Positions 1 to 6,595 of a DNA stretch of 33,746 nucleotides are shown piece after piece. The stretch's first letter is position 1. Every line of letters starts with the position of its first letter. This DNA comes from Desulfuromonadaceae bacterium (GTDB lineage: Bacteria; Desulfobacterota; Desulfuromonadia; Geobacterales; Pseudopelobacteraceae). The stretch lies in assembly GCA_028688955.1 (NCBI GenBank), contig JAQTXD010000035.1, forward strand, positions 1 through 33,746. Reading direction: 5' to 3'. The notes beneath the pieces are model-generated. The model did not search any database and was not told the origin of the DNA. It saw only the letters and a program-made list of their open reading frames with translations. A program made the position numbers and the translations under genes.

Positions 1-1
1 A

Positions 2-184
2 ATACAATTTCCGGCTAAGTGGGCAGTGCATACGGTATCAGGTGCAACAGCCTGTTGTGACCGGCACAAAGATGCACTGATTTCACTCATGGGTTTCATG
101 GGAGCGCACTCGATAGCCAACCCGCTTGAGTTCCCTATGGAATGCACAAACTGCATCAACGAAGCCAAGAAGGGGAAGAAATGA
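2..184 (+). CDS. Partial small Cys/His-rich protein, 5' end outside window
   Basis: An open frame enters from the left edge and stops at 182-184, giving 60 residues with no start codon visible. It contains a Cys-Cys pair followed by Asp-Arg-His and, near the C-terminus, a Cys-x2-Cys pair (ECTNC). This spacing suits a small zinc-binding fold. The protein ends in a Lys-rich tail. The stop overlaps the ATG of the next gene (ATGA), so the two are probably translationally coupled. I do not recognise a named family. The function is unknown, and small Cys-pair proteins of this kind are common in phage early regions. Confidence 0.55.
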   Translation: MQFPAKWAVHTVSGATACCDRHKDALISLMGFMGAHSIANPLEFPMECTNCINEAKKGKK

Positions 185-441
185 CATTCGATGAATGGTG
201 GGACGAAGAAGGTAATAATGCACTTGTGCTGTCCCGTAAAGAATTTATCTTCTCCGTTGGCACCTTACAATCATGGGGTTATGGATGCGCGGCACGCCAT
301 AGCCGAGGCAATAAGAGCACTATAACGACAAGCATGACCCGTGACCAACGGGAAACGGTGTCTATGCGCTGGTTATGGCGCATTGGCAACCATATTGAAA
401 GGGAGGAATACTGTGGAAAAATTCAAAGTATGGGAATGTAA
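181..441 (+). pseudogene. Small phage-type protein (MTFDEWW...), reading frame probably broken
   Basis: Translation from the ATG at 181 (overlapping the previous stop) begins MTFDEWWDEEG, a style often seen in small phage early proteins. In this frame it reads through the palindrome at 322-376 and stops only at 441, giving 86 residues. An alternative frame from about 281 reads MDARHAIAEAIRAL and stops at TAA inside the ATAAC of that palindrome. That continuation looks more natural. One surplus T near 278-280 (ggggttatgg) would join the two pieces into a protein of about 48 residues. I infer a one-base frameshift or sequencing error. No function can be assigned. Confidence 0.4.
322..376 (+). 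repeat. attC-like imperfect palindrome A
   Basis: The 55-bp element has ATAAC at its left end and GTTAT at its right end. Inside these, GCAT pairs with ATGC and CCCGT pairs with ACGGG around a GACCA loop. The pairing is interrupted by unpaired bases, mostly on the right arm. This is the layout of integron attC sites: R''-L''-loop-L'-R' with extrahelical bases. It differs from the canonical R' box GTTRRRY at the fifth base (GTTATGG here). It lies between small genes, and an alternative-frame stop of the gene at 181 falls in its left box. Confidence 0.45.
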
Positions 442-701
442 ATTAGTTATCCCCTCAAGCGTAGAACTGCCGTCAGGATTTGATGCACCACCCCGGTCTG
501 CTGTCGAAATGGTTATAGAAGGGCTGAACATACCTATAGTATGCCTTTTTTCTGGATGGGGTGGCTCATTGGTAGAGTCGGAACTCGTAGTTGCTAATCA
601 GCAATTTGCAAATATGGATAAGGAACCGGATCACTAAGGTTTGAAACTCGGCGCAGGGTCGATGCTGGCCTTGCACCATAACGGCTACCGGCACAGCGGC
701 G
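323..701 (+). repeat. 379-bp direct repeat, copy 1
   Basis: Positions 323-701 recur at 1788-2166 (offset 1465) without any difference I could find. The unit holds palindrome A, the GTG-start gene at 413 and the left half of palindrome B. Flanks differ on both sides: A322 versus C1787, and G702 versus C2167. Such identity implies a recent duplication by recombination, or an assembly artefact. Confidence 0.85.
413..637 (+). CDS. 74-residue unknown protein, first of two identical copies
   Basis: I chose the GTG at 413 because a strong ribosome-binding site (GGGAGG, 401-406) sits 6 nt upstream. An in-frame ATG at 341 lies inside the palindrome and has no such site. The product begins MEKFKVWECKLVIPSSVELP and has a hydrophobic middle (IPIVCLFSGWGG) followed by an acidic, polar C-terminus. 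No domain is recognised. The gene follows an attC-like palindrome and precedes another, which is the position a cassette gene would hold. The same gene occurs again at 1878-2102. Confidence 0.6.
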   Translation: MEKFKVWECKLVIPSSVELPSGFDAPPRSAVEMVIEGLNIPIVCLFSGWGGSLVESELVVANQQFANMDKEPDH

Positions 702-732
702 GGTTCATCGCCCGCTGCTGCCCGGTGGTTAT
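678..732 (+). repeat. attC-like imperfect palindrome B
   Basis: This is another 55-bp palindrome bounded by ATAAC and GTTAT. The arms pair as ATAAC, ACCGG, CA, CAGCGG and CG. Single unpaired G residues fall on the right arm, with a GGTTCAT loop between the arms. This is the best-paired of the set. Extrahelical bases on one strand are a hallmark of attC sites. The left half of the site recurs at 2143-2166, where it is joined to an integrase fragment. Confidence 0.5.
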
Positions 733-753
733 ATTTCGTAAGGAGGATTTCGG

Positions 754-1278
754 ATGAGTGAATACCCGTGGGACATTGAAAATATGATGCTGGCACAGCA
801 TGAACAGCCATGCGACTGTGCTATCTGCGATGAGATACATTTCAACCGCGAAACTAGGCGGCAGAAAAGGCGCACTGCGACTGACCCTGACTGTCTGGTG
901 AAGAGCGTAAATGCCGCTTGGGAGAGAGCGACCGGAGCTAATTACCCGGCGCATGCGGAGGCTATTATAAATGGGTTACGTGCAGTAATTGTTGCGGAAT
1001 CGAAAAACGTCGCGTATGCACAGTCAAAATGGGCAGACGCAGAATCCCGGTTAGAGTCTCAACGTGACAAGTGCAATATTTATAACTGCATGGACAGGAA
1101 AGATTTGAAGATGAGGATTGAACAACTGGAGAACATGCACAAGGAAATCGTTAAAGAATGTATCAATATAATCAAGGATTACGATAAAGAGGGCGATGCA
1201 GAAGCAACACTCTGCGGCTATGTTTTTGCTCCCTCGGTTGTCTGTGCAATCAAGAGAAAATTCGGGTTAGAAATATAA
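754..1278 (+). CDS. 174-residue unknown protein with N-terminal Cys cluster and coiled coil
   Basis: The ATG at 754 is preceded by AAGGAGG, an excellent ribosome-binding site. The N-terminus carries a C-x-C-x2-C cluster (CDCAICDEIHF), possibly zinc-binding, followed by a basic stretch (RRQKRR). Residues of about 85-150 are charged and probably form a coiled coil. The stop codon TAA is part of the ATAAC left box of palindrome C, as is typical of integron cassette genes. No family is recognised. It could be a cassette gene or a phage early gene. Confidence 0.65.
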   Translation: MSEYPWDIENMMLAQHEQPCDCAICDEIHFNRETRRQKRRTATDPDCLVKSVNAAWERATGANYPAHAEAIINGLRAVIVAESKNVAYAQSKWADAESRLESQRDKCNIYNCMDRKDLKMRIEQLENMHKEIVKECINIIKDYDKEGDAEATLCGYVFAPSVVCAIKRKFGLEI

Positions 1279-1323
1279 CGGGCCGGAAAATCACCGTTTC
1301 ATACGGTGCATTTTTCTGGTTAT
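1275..1323 (+). repeat. attC-like imperfect palindrome C
   Basis: The 49-bp element is bounded by ATAAC and GTTAT. GAAAA and CACCGT in the left arm pair with TTTTC and ACGGTG in the right arm. Unpaired bases fall on both sides and the loop is TTCAT, which also occurs in palindrome B. The upstream gene's stop codon is inside the left box, and the next gene's ATG follows 10 bp after the right box. Confidence 0.5.
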
Positions 1324-1333
1324 GTGAGGTTTT

Positions 1334-1579
1334 ATGATAAAGCTATTGGCACTTTATACATTCGGAACAACGCAAGGCACTATTGATCTGAGCGGCATAT
1401 GGGAAACTGTTGCTGTGCGGGGGATGGACTCTTATTCTCCAGAATGGGAGTTGCGGAGAGTACTCAGCATAGCTATCGAGTCACCCGTTGGGGAAACAAT
1501 GAAGCTACCAGCTAGGCTTTTACACATGTTCGCTAAAAAGATAGATAGAACGGCGCTGGCTGGGACGCCAATCACATAA
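1334..1579 (+). CDS. 81-residue unknown protein
   Basis: The ATG at 1334 has GAGG just upstream. The product starts MIKLLALYTFGTTQGTIDLSG, has a central acidic/aromatic part (DSYSPEWELRRV) and ends KIDRTALAGTPIT. No membrane segment or known motif is evident. The stop TAA is again inside an ATAAC sequence (1577-1581). The matching right half of a palindrome is missing there: only a 6-bp stem (CGACTG/CAGTTG) is seen, so this may be a worn attC-like site. The function is unknown. Confidence 0.5.
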   Translation: MIKLLALYTFGTTQGTIDLSGIWETVAVRGMDSYSPEWELRRVLSIAIESPVGETMKLPARLLHMFAKKIDRTALAGTPIT

Positions 1580-1615
1580 CGACTGAATTGACCAGTTGAG
1601 TAAGGAGCGAAGCGT

Positions 1616-1783
1616 ATGACGAAATATGAGTCTAATGTTCTGGTTAGCTGCATCGGTGTTGACAATAAACAGCACATCTGCCTCCCTGACAGCGACATCT
1701 GCAAGTGTGGTGTAAAGATCAGGAGAAAGAAGTTGCTCAAAAACGACCACAAATTATTTTCGTGCTACGAATGCACATTTTAG
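1616..1783 (+). CDS. 55-residue zinc-ribbon-like protein
   Basis: The ATG at 1616 follows AAGGAG (1602-1607). The protein contains two Cys pairs, CKCG and CYEC, about 25 residues apart and separated by a Lys/Arg-rich stretch. It ends two residues after the second pair. This is compatible with a small zinc ribbon that binds nucleic acid. The stop is 4 bp upstream of the second copy of palindrome A, so the gene occupies the same position relative to the palindrome as the other small genes here. The zinc-binding role is inferred only from Cys spacing. Confidence 0.55.
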   Translation: MTKYESNVLVSCIGVDNKQHICLPDSDICKCGVKIRRKKLLKNDHKLFSCYECTF

Positions 1784-1787
1784 CAGC

Positions 1788-2166
1788 TAACGACAAGCAT
1801 GACCCGTGACCAACGGGAAACGGTGTCTATGCGCTGGTTATGGCGCATTGGCAACCATATTGAAAGGGAGGAATACTGTGGAAAAATTCAAAGTATGGGA
1901 ATGTAAATTAGTTATCCCCTCAAGCGTAGAACTGCCGTCAGGATTTGATGCACCACCCCGGTCTGCTGTCGAAATGGTTATAGAAGGGCTGAACATACCT
2001 ATAGTATGCCTTTTTTCTGGATGGGGTGGCTCATTGGTAGAGTCGGAACTCGTAGTTGCTAATCAGCAATTTGCAAATATGGATAAGGAACCGGATCACT
2101 AAGGTTTGAAACTCGGCGCAGGGTCGATGCTGGCCTTGCACCATAACGGCTACCGGCACAGCGGCG
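1788..2166 (+). repeat. 379-bp direct repeat, copy 2
   Basis: This is the second copy of 323-701. It includes palindrome A again (1788-1841, with its left box now CTAAC because the first base lies outside the repeat) and only the left half of palindrome B. At 2166/2167 the sequence switches from palindrome B into the 3' end of an integrase gene. The 13-bp string CGGCACAGCGGCG at the switch encodes Arg-His-Ser-Gly, matching the integrase reading frame. Confidence 0.85.
1878..2102 (+). CDS. 74-residue unknown protein, second identical copy
   Basis: This is an exact duplicate of the gene at 413-637, including its GGGAGG ribosome-binding site and GTG start. It is followed three bases later by a TTG-start open frame that runs into the integrase remnant. 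Two intact copies of a small gene with no recognised function within 1.5 kb suggest a recent duplication, because no divergence is visible. Confidence 0.6.
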   Translation: MEKFKVWECKLVIPSSVELPSGFDAPPRSAVEMVIEGLNIPIVCLFSGWGGSLVESELVVANQQFANMDKEPDH

Positions 2167-2315
2167 CCACTCATTTGTTAGAGGATGGCGAAACGATTCG
2201 TACCGTGCAGGAATTGCTCGGTCACAAATCAGTCACTACCACTATGATTTATACCCACGTCATGCAAAAGAAAAATGCGGTTAAAAGTCCGCTGGATAGG
2301 ATGTTCAAATTATGA
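2106..2315 (+). pseudogene. C-terminal fragment of an IntI-like tyrosine recombinase
   Basis: From residue 17 the frame reads [12 protein letters not shown], then [11 protein letters not shown] and TTTMIYTHV. These are box II, the conserved His (H40) and the nucleophile Tyr (Y49) of tyrosine recombinases. The run TVQELLGHK...TTMIYTHV followed by KSPLD near the end is most typical of integron integrases. The other catalytic residues (box I Arg, the Lys, and the His three residues before box II Arg, here Asn14) are absent. Residues 1-16 come from the upstream repeat and do not resemble an integrase. The fragment therefore cannot recombine alone. It starts at TTG 2106 and its stop overlaps the next ATG. 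Confidence 0.75.
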
Positions 2316-2668
2316 TCAATCTCCCTGCACTAGCCGAACGGCTGAACGAGTATGGCATCCTCAATAAATCCTTCATGGATATGACAAAGACCGAGATCCT
2401 ACTGATGGTGTCGGCGGTATTCTCAAATCCTGACGAAAGTATTCCACCAGAAGGGTGGAGTCCGCCAACAATTGATGATAGGGGCCGATTGTTGATAGAT
2501 TTTGCAGCACACCCGAAATATCACTGGTGGACACCGGAAGGGCAAAGCATCTATGAGACGTTGATTGAAATCAATGCCCCTTGGGAAGTAGCCAAAAAAT
2601 ATTTTGATTCGAAGGGGATCACACAGATTACTGAGTCAAATTATGTGGACAGATCGTTACCATTTTAG
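2312..2668 (+). CDS. 118-residue phage early protein, unknown
   Basis: The ATG overlaps the stop of the integrase fragment (ATGA), so its translation may depend on ribosomes leaving that fragment. The product has a helical N-terminus ([13 protein letters not shown]), a middle Trp/Pro-rich segment (PPEGWSPP) and a Trp pair (HWW). There is no membrane segment and no catalytic motif I recognise. It opens the run of replication-region genes that continues to 5826. The function is unknown. Confidence 0.6.
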   Translation: MINLPALAERLNEYGILNKSFMDMTKTEILLMVSAVFSNPDESIPPEGWSPPTIDDRGRLLIDFAAHPKYHWWTPEGQSIYETLIEINAPWEVAKKYFDSKGITQITESNYVDRSLPF

Positions 2669-2682
2669 CGAGGCATAAAATT

Positions 2683-2895
2683 ATGAATATGGACCTACCA
2701 ATGTCTGAACACGATTTCCAACAACTTACGCTACTGGCAAACATCATGGCGATAGCTGACAAGCTGATGAGTGTTGTACCGGCTAAATCATACCGCTACA
2801 ACCAATACAAAGGGCTGCGCGAGAAGGCTGCAAGTATAGAGCAATCTGGTTGGGAGGAACACACAAGGCAAGTTTTGCAGGGTGAATCAAAATGA
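2683..2895 (+). CDS. 70-residue helical unknown protein
   Basis: The ATG at 2683 follows the previous gene by 14 bp with a modest GAGG upstream. The protein is predicted to be largely helical (FQQLTLLANIMAIADKLMSVV), with a second charged helix near the C-terminus. Its stop overlaps the ATG of the nuclease gene, so the two are coupled. Small helical proteins in this position often accompany recombination nucleases in phages, but nothing in the sequence proves a link. Confidence 0.55.
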   Translation: MNMDLPMSEHDFQQLTLLANIMAIADKLMSVVPAKSYRYNQYKGLREKAASIEQSGWEEHTRQVLQGESK

Positions 2896-3623
2896 TTGAT
2901 TTCAATTCCAGGTCGGCACTGTCCGATCGACTGAACTTCCTGATCGACGAACCAATCAACGCTACGGCCGCCGAATCACAGCGCCGTGGTTATCTAGGGG
3001 CGTCTATTGTTGGTCACCACTGCGAGCGCCATGTCCAGTTTCATCTGATGGCCGCCCGCGGTTTGGTGGAACGCAAGCAACCGTCTGCCCGGATCATGCG
3101 GATCTTCGACCGTGGCAATGTGTACGAAGAAAAGGCGAGGCAATGGCTGAAGGATGCGGGGTTTCTGTTCGGTATTCCACCGAGGGGGCGCGAGTTTAGC
3201 GACTTTGGAGGTCAGTTCCGGGGCCACGTTGACGGGGTGTTGACCGGCTGGAAACGCCCAGATATACTCTGCCCGGTTGAATTGCCAGTATTGTGGGAAA
3301 ACAAGTGTCTCGGTGCCAAGGGGTGGAAAAAACTTTCTACCGATAAATTGAAGAGTTATTCTTCAACCTATCATGCACAGGTTCAAGTTTACATGTATTA
3401 CACCGGTCTAGAACGATGCCTGTTTACGGCGGTCAATGCTGACACTATGGAACTGCATCATGAAATTGTGCCGTTCGATCTGATGGAAGCGGAACTCAGC
3501 AGAAGCAGGGCAACGGGCGTGATCAGTGCAACCGAGGCGGTGGCGATGGTCCCACGCTGCACCAATGATCCGACATTTTATATTTGCCGTTTTTGTGACT
3601 TTCGAGGTGAGTGCTGGAAATGA
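2892..3623 (+). CDS. Cas4/RecB-like PD-(D/E)XK exonuclease with Fe-S cluster
   Basis: The protein has 243 residues. Catalytic residues of the PD-(D/E)XK fold are visible: E79 in RGNVYE, D114 in GHVDG, and E136-x-K138 in WENK. A Cys before the core (C44) and three at the very end (C232-x2-C235-x5-C241) match the four ligands of the 4Fe-4S cluster found in Cas4 and AddB-type nucleases. Such phage enzymes resect double-stranded DNA to give single strands for annealing or recombination. The next gene is a primase-helicase, and a Sak4-like recombinase and RusA lie at the other end of the window, so a role in phage recombination or replication is likely. The start overlaps the previous stop. Confidence 0.85.
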   Translation: MIDFNSRSALSDRLNFLIDEPINATAAESQRRGYLGASIVGHHCERHVQFHLMAARGLVERKQPSARIMRIFDRGNVYEEKARQWLKDAGFLFGIPPRGREFSDFGGQFRGHVDGVLTGWKRPDILCPVELPVLWENKCLGAKGWKKLSTDKLKSYSSTYHAQVQVYMYYTGLERCLFTAVNADTMELHHEIVPFDLMEAELSRSRATGVISATEAVAMVPRCTNDPTFYICRFCDFRGECWK

Positions 3624-5659
3624 AAATAGACTTCAATCAATGGGGACATACCGACGAACGCAAGGAAATTGACTTTGCTCAGATCAAGGCAATCTCCGTA
3701 AATCATATTGTGGCGATCTTGGAACACTGGCAGCCAGGCGGCAAGGTCATTAACGGTGAATATCTGTGCGGCAGCAAGGAAGGCGGCAAGGGAGAATCAT
3801 GCTCCACTAACGTCCGCAGCGGTGTAGGTTCCGACTTTGCTACTGGTGAGTCATGGGGTGATACCATCGACATGGTTGCCAAGATCGAGGGTGTGTCTAT
3901 GTCTGATGCTGCCCGAAAGCTGCAAGACTTCCTTTCAATTGGTCCAGGCGATCCCCACCCTACTCCGATTATTCCACAGCAGTCACCAGATGAACGCTAC
4001 GAAGCAGGCCGGAAGATAGCTCTTGCACTATGGGTAGAGTCAGAGTCGTGTCCACATACCCACCCTTACCTGATCAAGAAGCAGATCAATGCGGATCAGG
4101 GCATTCGGCTGCACCCACCAACGGGGAATATTTTGATACCGCTGGATGATGGAAATGGGACCATGTGGTCGGTACAGCGCATCTCTCCAGATGGTGAAAA
4201 GAAGATCAATAGCAATGGCAAGCTGTCAGGCAATTTCTACCTGATAGCAGGTGAGCGCGATACGGTTTATATCTGCGAGGGCTACGCTACAGCCCAGACC
4301 GTGGCTATGGTGACCGGCAAGACTGCAGTTGTCGCGGTAAATACCGGCAATCTGGAATCAGTCGGGGAGAAGATCAGCCGCATGTTTCCATCATCACATC
4401 TGGTGTTTGCCGCAGATAACGACAATGTAACGCCGAAGATTGCAAATCAGATCAAAAACCCCGGTATGACCATGGCCAATAAAGCCGTAAAAGCTATTGG
4501 CCGCGGCATCGTCATCGCTCCACCAACGGATCCGGAAACAAAGCTGGACTGGAATGATTACGCCATCACCAACGGGGCCAAAGCTGCACGCGAACTTCTG
4601 GCCGGCAGCAAACGTTCTCAAGTATTTGTAGATATTAAGACCGTCGCATTGATCGAGCCTCAGTTTCTAATTGAAGATGTTATCGAAACGCCCTGCACCG
4701 GTATGGTGTTCGGGCCGTCCGGTGGCGGTAAATCGTTTTTTGTTCTGGATATGTTGTTTCACATTGCGTGCGGCAAGAAATGGCTTGGTAAGCAGGTCAA
4801 ACAAGGCCCGGCGTTTTACGTCTGTGGCGAGGGTCGCCACGCTATTCCGCGCAGGCTCAAGGCGTGGGAAACCAGCCATAAAACACAACTTCCTTACAAC
4901 AGCTTCCTGATGTCATCTGCTCGCGTTGATTTCAGTCCGGAGTCAGTAAGGGACATGACAATGGAGATTGACCAGCTGCATGATCAGGTCGGAGCTCCGG
5001 CAGTCATCGTGATTGATACCATGGCGCGGGCGCTCCCTGGTGACGCAGATGAGAATAGTTCTAAAGATGTCGGCTCATTCATTGACGAGTGTGACAGGCT
5101 GCAGACGAAATATAACTGCGTGGTTCTGATCGTTCATCATACCGGCCATGCAGATAGTGCCAGCAAACGGGCGCGGGGATCATCAGCAATCAAGGGTGCC
5201 ATGGATGTAGAGATCCTGATCAGCAAGGACCGGACAGTAGAATGGACAAAGACCAAGGATATGGAACCGCATCCAACTATCAAGTTCGACCTGGTTACAG
5301 TGCAGTATGGTGAGGGCAAGCGGGAACATTCCTGTGTGCTGAAATATGATCTGGAGTGGAATTCAAGCAAAGCTAAAGCAGAGACAGCATACAGAAAGGC
5401 TGCACGGCAGTCATTGGCTGATGCAATTGCAGCTGATGATATCGGCGGTAAGTGTTGTGCTGATACCTGGACGGAGCATTTCTGCGCTCTGTTTCCTGAT
5501 AAGTCCAGGCGTGCTTTACGATCTGCACTGTTCCGTCAGGATGGTGGGGAAATCGTCAAGATGGTTGAAGCCGGTGAAGTTGAACAGGATGGGAAATATT
5601 ACTCAATGGTTCAGTCTGAAAAGCAGGTAACAGAGACGATGTTTAAGGGGATCTTATGA
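3620..5659 (+). CDS. Toprim primase / RecA-fold helicase fusion (RepA-like)
   Basis: I chose the ATG at 3620 because it overlaps the exonuclease stop (ATGA) and follows GAGGTGAG. A GTG nine bases earlier is possible. The product has 679 residues. The N-terminus resembles the DNA-binding part of phage primases, with Cys at CGSK and CSTN. A Toprim domain follows, with E220 (CEGYATA) and D266-x-D268 (ADND). The C-terminal half is a RecA-like ATPase of the AAA_25/RepA type. It has Walker A GPSGGGKS (K371), Walker B VIVIDT (D466) and the VHHTG motif (H506-H507). It should prime and unwind DNA at the phage origin, probably as a hexamer. A repeat-rich candidate origin lies immediately downstream. 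Confidence 0.9.
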   Translation: MKIDFNQWGHTDERKEIDFAQIKAISVNHIVAILEHWQPGGKVINGEYLCGSKEGGKGESCSTNVRSGVGSDFATGESWGDTIDMVAKIEGVSMSDAARKLQDFLSIGPGDPHPTPIIPQQSPDERYEAGRKIALALWVESESCPHTHPYLIKKQINADQGIRLHPPTGNILIPLDDGNGTMWSVQRISPDGEKKINSNGKLSGNFYLIAGERDTVYICEGYATAQTVAMVTGKTAVVAVNTGNLESVGEKISRMFPSSHLVFAADNDNVTPKIANQIKNPGMTMANKAVKAIGRGIVIAPPTDPETKLDWNDYAITNGAKAARELLAGSKRSQVFVDIKTVALIEPQFLIEDVIETPCTGMVFGPSGGGKSFFVLDMLFHIACGKKWLGKQVKQGPAFYVCGEGRHAIPRRLKAWETSHKTQLPYNSFLMSSARVDFSPESVRDMTMEIDQLHDQVGAPAVIVIDTMARALPGDADENSSKDVGSFIDECDRLQTKYNCVVLIVHHTGHADSASKRARGSSAIKGAMDVEILISKDRTVEWTKTKDMEPHPTIKFDLVTVQYGEGKREHSCVLKYDLEWNSSKAKAETAYRKAARQSLADAIAADDIGGKCCADTWTEHFCALFPDKSRRALRSALFRQDGGEIVKMVEAGEVEQDGKYYSMVQSEKQVTETMFKGIL

Positions 5660-5826
5660 CCATGACAATAGAAACGCAAGATCTGACAAGGCAAGGGGGA
5701 GGGGATGAGCATGCACCGCACGGCACAAAACGTCTTTTTCGTCCGTGCGTGTCACATGACACGACTGGTGCGTATGACACAAGACAGCTTGGTGCATATG
5801 ACACGCACGGACACTCTCCCCTTTAG
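5656..5826 (+). CDS. 56-residue open frame across the candidate origin
   Basis: The ATG overlaps the primase-helicase stop. The frame contains SHDT, AYDT and AYDT because 3 copies of a TGACAC-containing DNA repeat fall in register. The rest is Gly/His/Arg-rich with no recognisable domain. The protein may be a by-product of the DNA repeats, or a genuine small protein whose gene doubles as the origin. Coupling to the upstream stop favours translation, and the biased composition argues against a folded product. Confidence 0.35.
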   Translation: MTMTIETQDLTRQGGGDEHAPHGTKRLFRPCVSHDTTGAYDTRQLGAYDTHGHSPL

Positions 5827-5834
5827 GGGAGTGT
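5741..5834 (+). other. Candidate replication origin: iterons inside a long inverted repeat
   Basis: A perfect 14-bp inverted repeat (GTCCGTGCGTGTCA at 5741-5754 and its complement at 5799-5812) encloses 44 bp. TGACAC occurs at 5757, 5775 and 5799. The last two lie in GGTGCRTATGACAC units, and the first in the palindrome GTGTCA-CA-TGACAC. A second hairpin follows at 5813-5834 (ACTCTCCCC, loop TTTA, GGGGAGTGT, one mismatch). Iterons beside a Toprim-helicase gene are the usual look of a phage or plasmid origin. No T-run follows, so it is not a simple terminator. Confidence 0.5.
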
Positions 5835-5903
5835 CGTTGTGTCAGCACCCGTGCCGGTGATTAGTGTTGCAAAAATAACACAGCAGGTGTAAGGAGTAAA
5901 AAA

Positions 5904-6188
5904 TTGCAGATCGATGAATACCTGATGCATTACGAAAAATTTCAGAATGAGTTTGGAATCGATACATCGCCAAAAGCAAGATCAGCGAAGCTCATAATGG
6001 AAACGTGTGAGTTAATAGAGGCAGAACACAAGGCAGACGATACAGCGACGATCGACGAGGCCATAGACGTGATGAATTGCTCCATTGCCCTGGTGGTTGC
6101 TCATGGGGTTAAGAACCCGCTCCATGCCGGGTATATGAAGCTGCAAAGAACTGCTGAGAAGTACAGACGGGAAACAGGAGGAAGATGA
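5904..6188 (+). CDS. MazG-like nucleotide pyrophosphohydrolase
   Basis: A TTG start at 5904 is supported by AAGGAG seven bases upstream. The 94-residue all-helical protein has the spaced acidic motif of the MazG/dUTPase-like all-alpha NTP pyrophosphatases: E-x2-E (METCELIEAE) in one helix and E-x2-D (DEAIDVMN) in the next, which bind Mg2+. Family members hydrolyse (d)NTPs or alarmones, and phages often carry one to manage host stress signals or nucleotide pools. The substrate cannot be told from sequence. It overlaps the small terminase gene by 4 bp. Confidence 0.7.
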   Translation: MQIDEYLMHYEKFQNEFGIDTSPKARSAKLIMETCELIEAEHKADDTATIDEAIDVMNCSIALVVAHGVKNPLHAGYMKLQRTAEKYRRETGGR

Positions 6189-6595
6189 TGGAAGGTGAAA
6201 ACATTCAAGTGAAGAAGCCGCGGAAGCCTCCTACTCACAAGCTCAAAATTGATGAACTGCTGGCACTTAAAACAGCTAACCCCGGACTGACCAACAAACA
6301 GATGGCGAAGCTCACAGATTCAGACCCTAGCGCGATAACAAAGTGTTTACAGCGATACGGCGTAGACCGTCAGCACCTGGACGCGTTCAAGGCGAATAGG
6401 GCCGATGTCATGGCGGGAGTTCAGGAGATAGTCGCAAGCACGTTCACTGGCGAGGATATAAAAAAGGCCAGTTTGCGCGATAGAACCATACTTTTCGGTA
6501 CTTTGTACGATAAAGAGCGCCTGGAGCGTGGTCAGTCCACCAGCAACCAGAGCGTGTTCTTTCAGATCGTCCAAGAGTCGGATCAGGCCGATTGA
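6185..6595 (+). CDS. Terminase small subunit-like DNA-binding protein
   Basis: The ATG at 6185 overlaps the MazG-like stop and has AGGAGG upstream; a second ATG directly follows. The 136 residues begin with a basic stretch (KKPRKPPTHK). A helix-turn-helix follows (LLALKTANPGLTNKQMAKLT, then DPSAITKCLQRY). The rest is helical, ending with QIVQES. HTH plus an oligomerisation helix is the layout of small terminase subunits, which recognise the packaging site. Its place two genes before the packaging ATPase agrees. It could instead be a regulator, because a 306-bp gap separates it from the large subunit. Confidence 0.6.
   Translation: MMEGENIQVKKPRKPPTHKLKIDELLALKTANPGLTNKQMAKLTDSDPSAITKCLQRYGVDRQHLDAFKANRADVMAGVQEIVASTFTGEDIKKASLRDRTILFGTLYDKERLERGQSTSNQSVFFQIVQESDQAD

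Noticed and set aside
641-757. 38-codon frame following copy 1 that starts like the integrase fragment ([18 protein letters not shown])
   Set aside because: It lacks every integrase feature after RHSG and runs through palindrome B. The match exists only because the DNA is repeated at 2106.
1577-1607. Fourth distinct attC-like palindrome after the gene ending at 1579
   Set aside because: ATAAC is present but no GTTAT partner lies at a suitable distance; only a 6-bp stem with one G-T pair is seen. At best it is a degenerate site.
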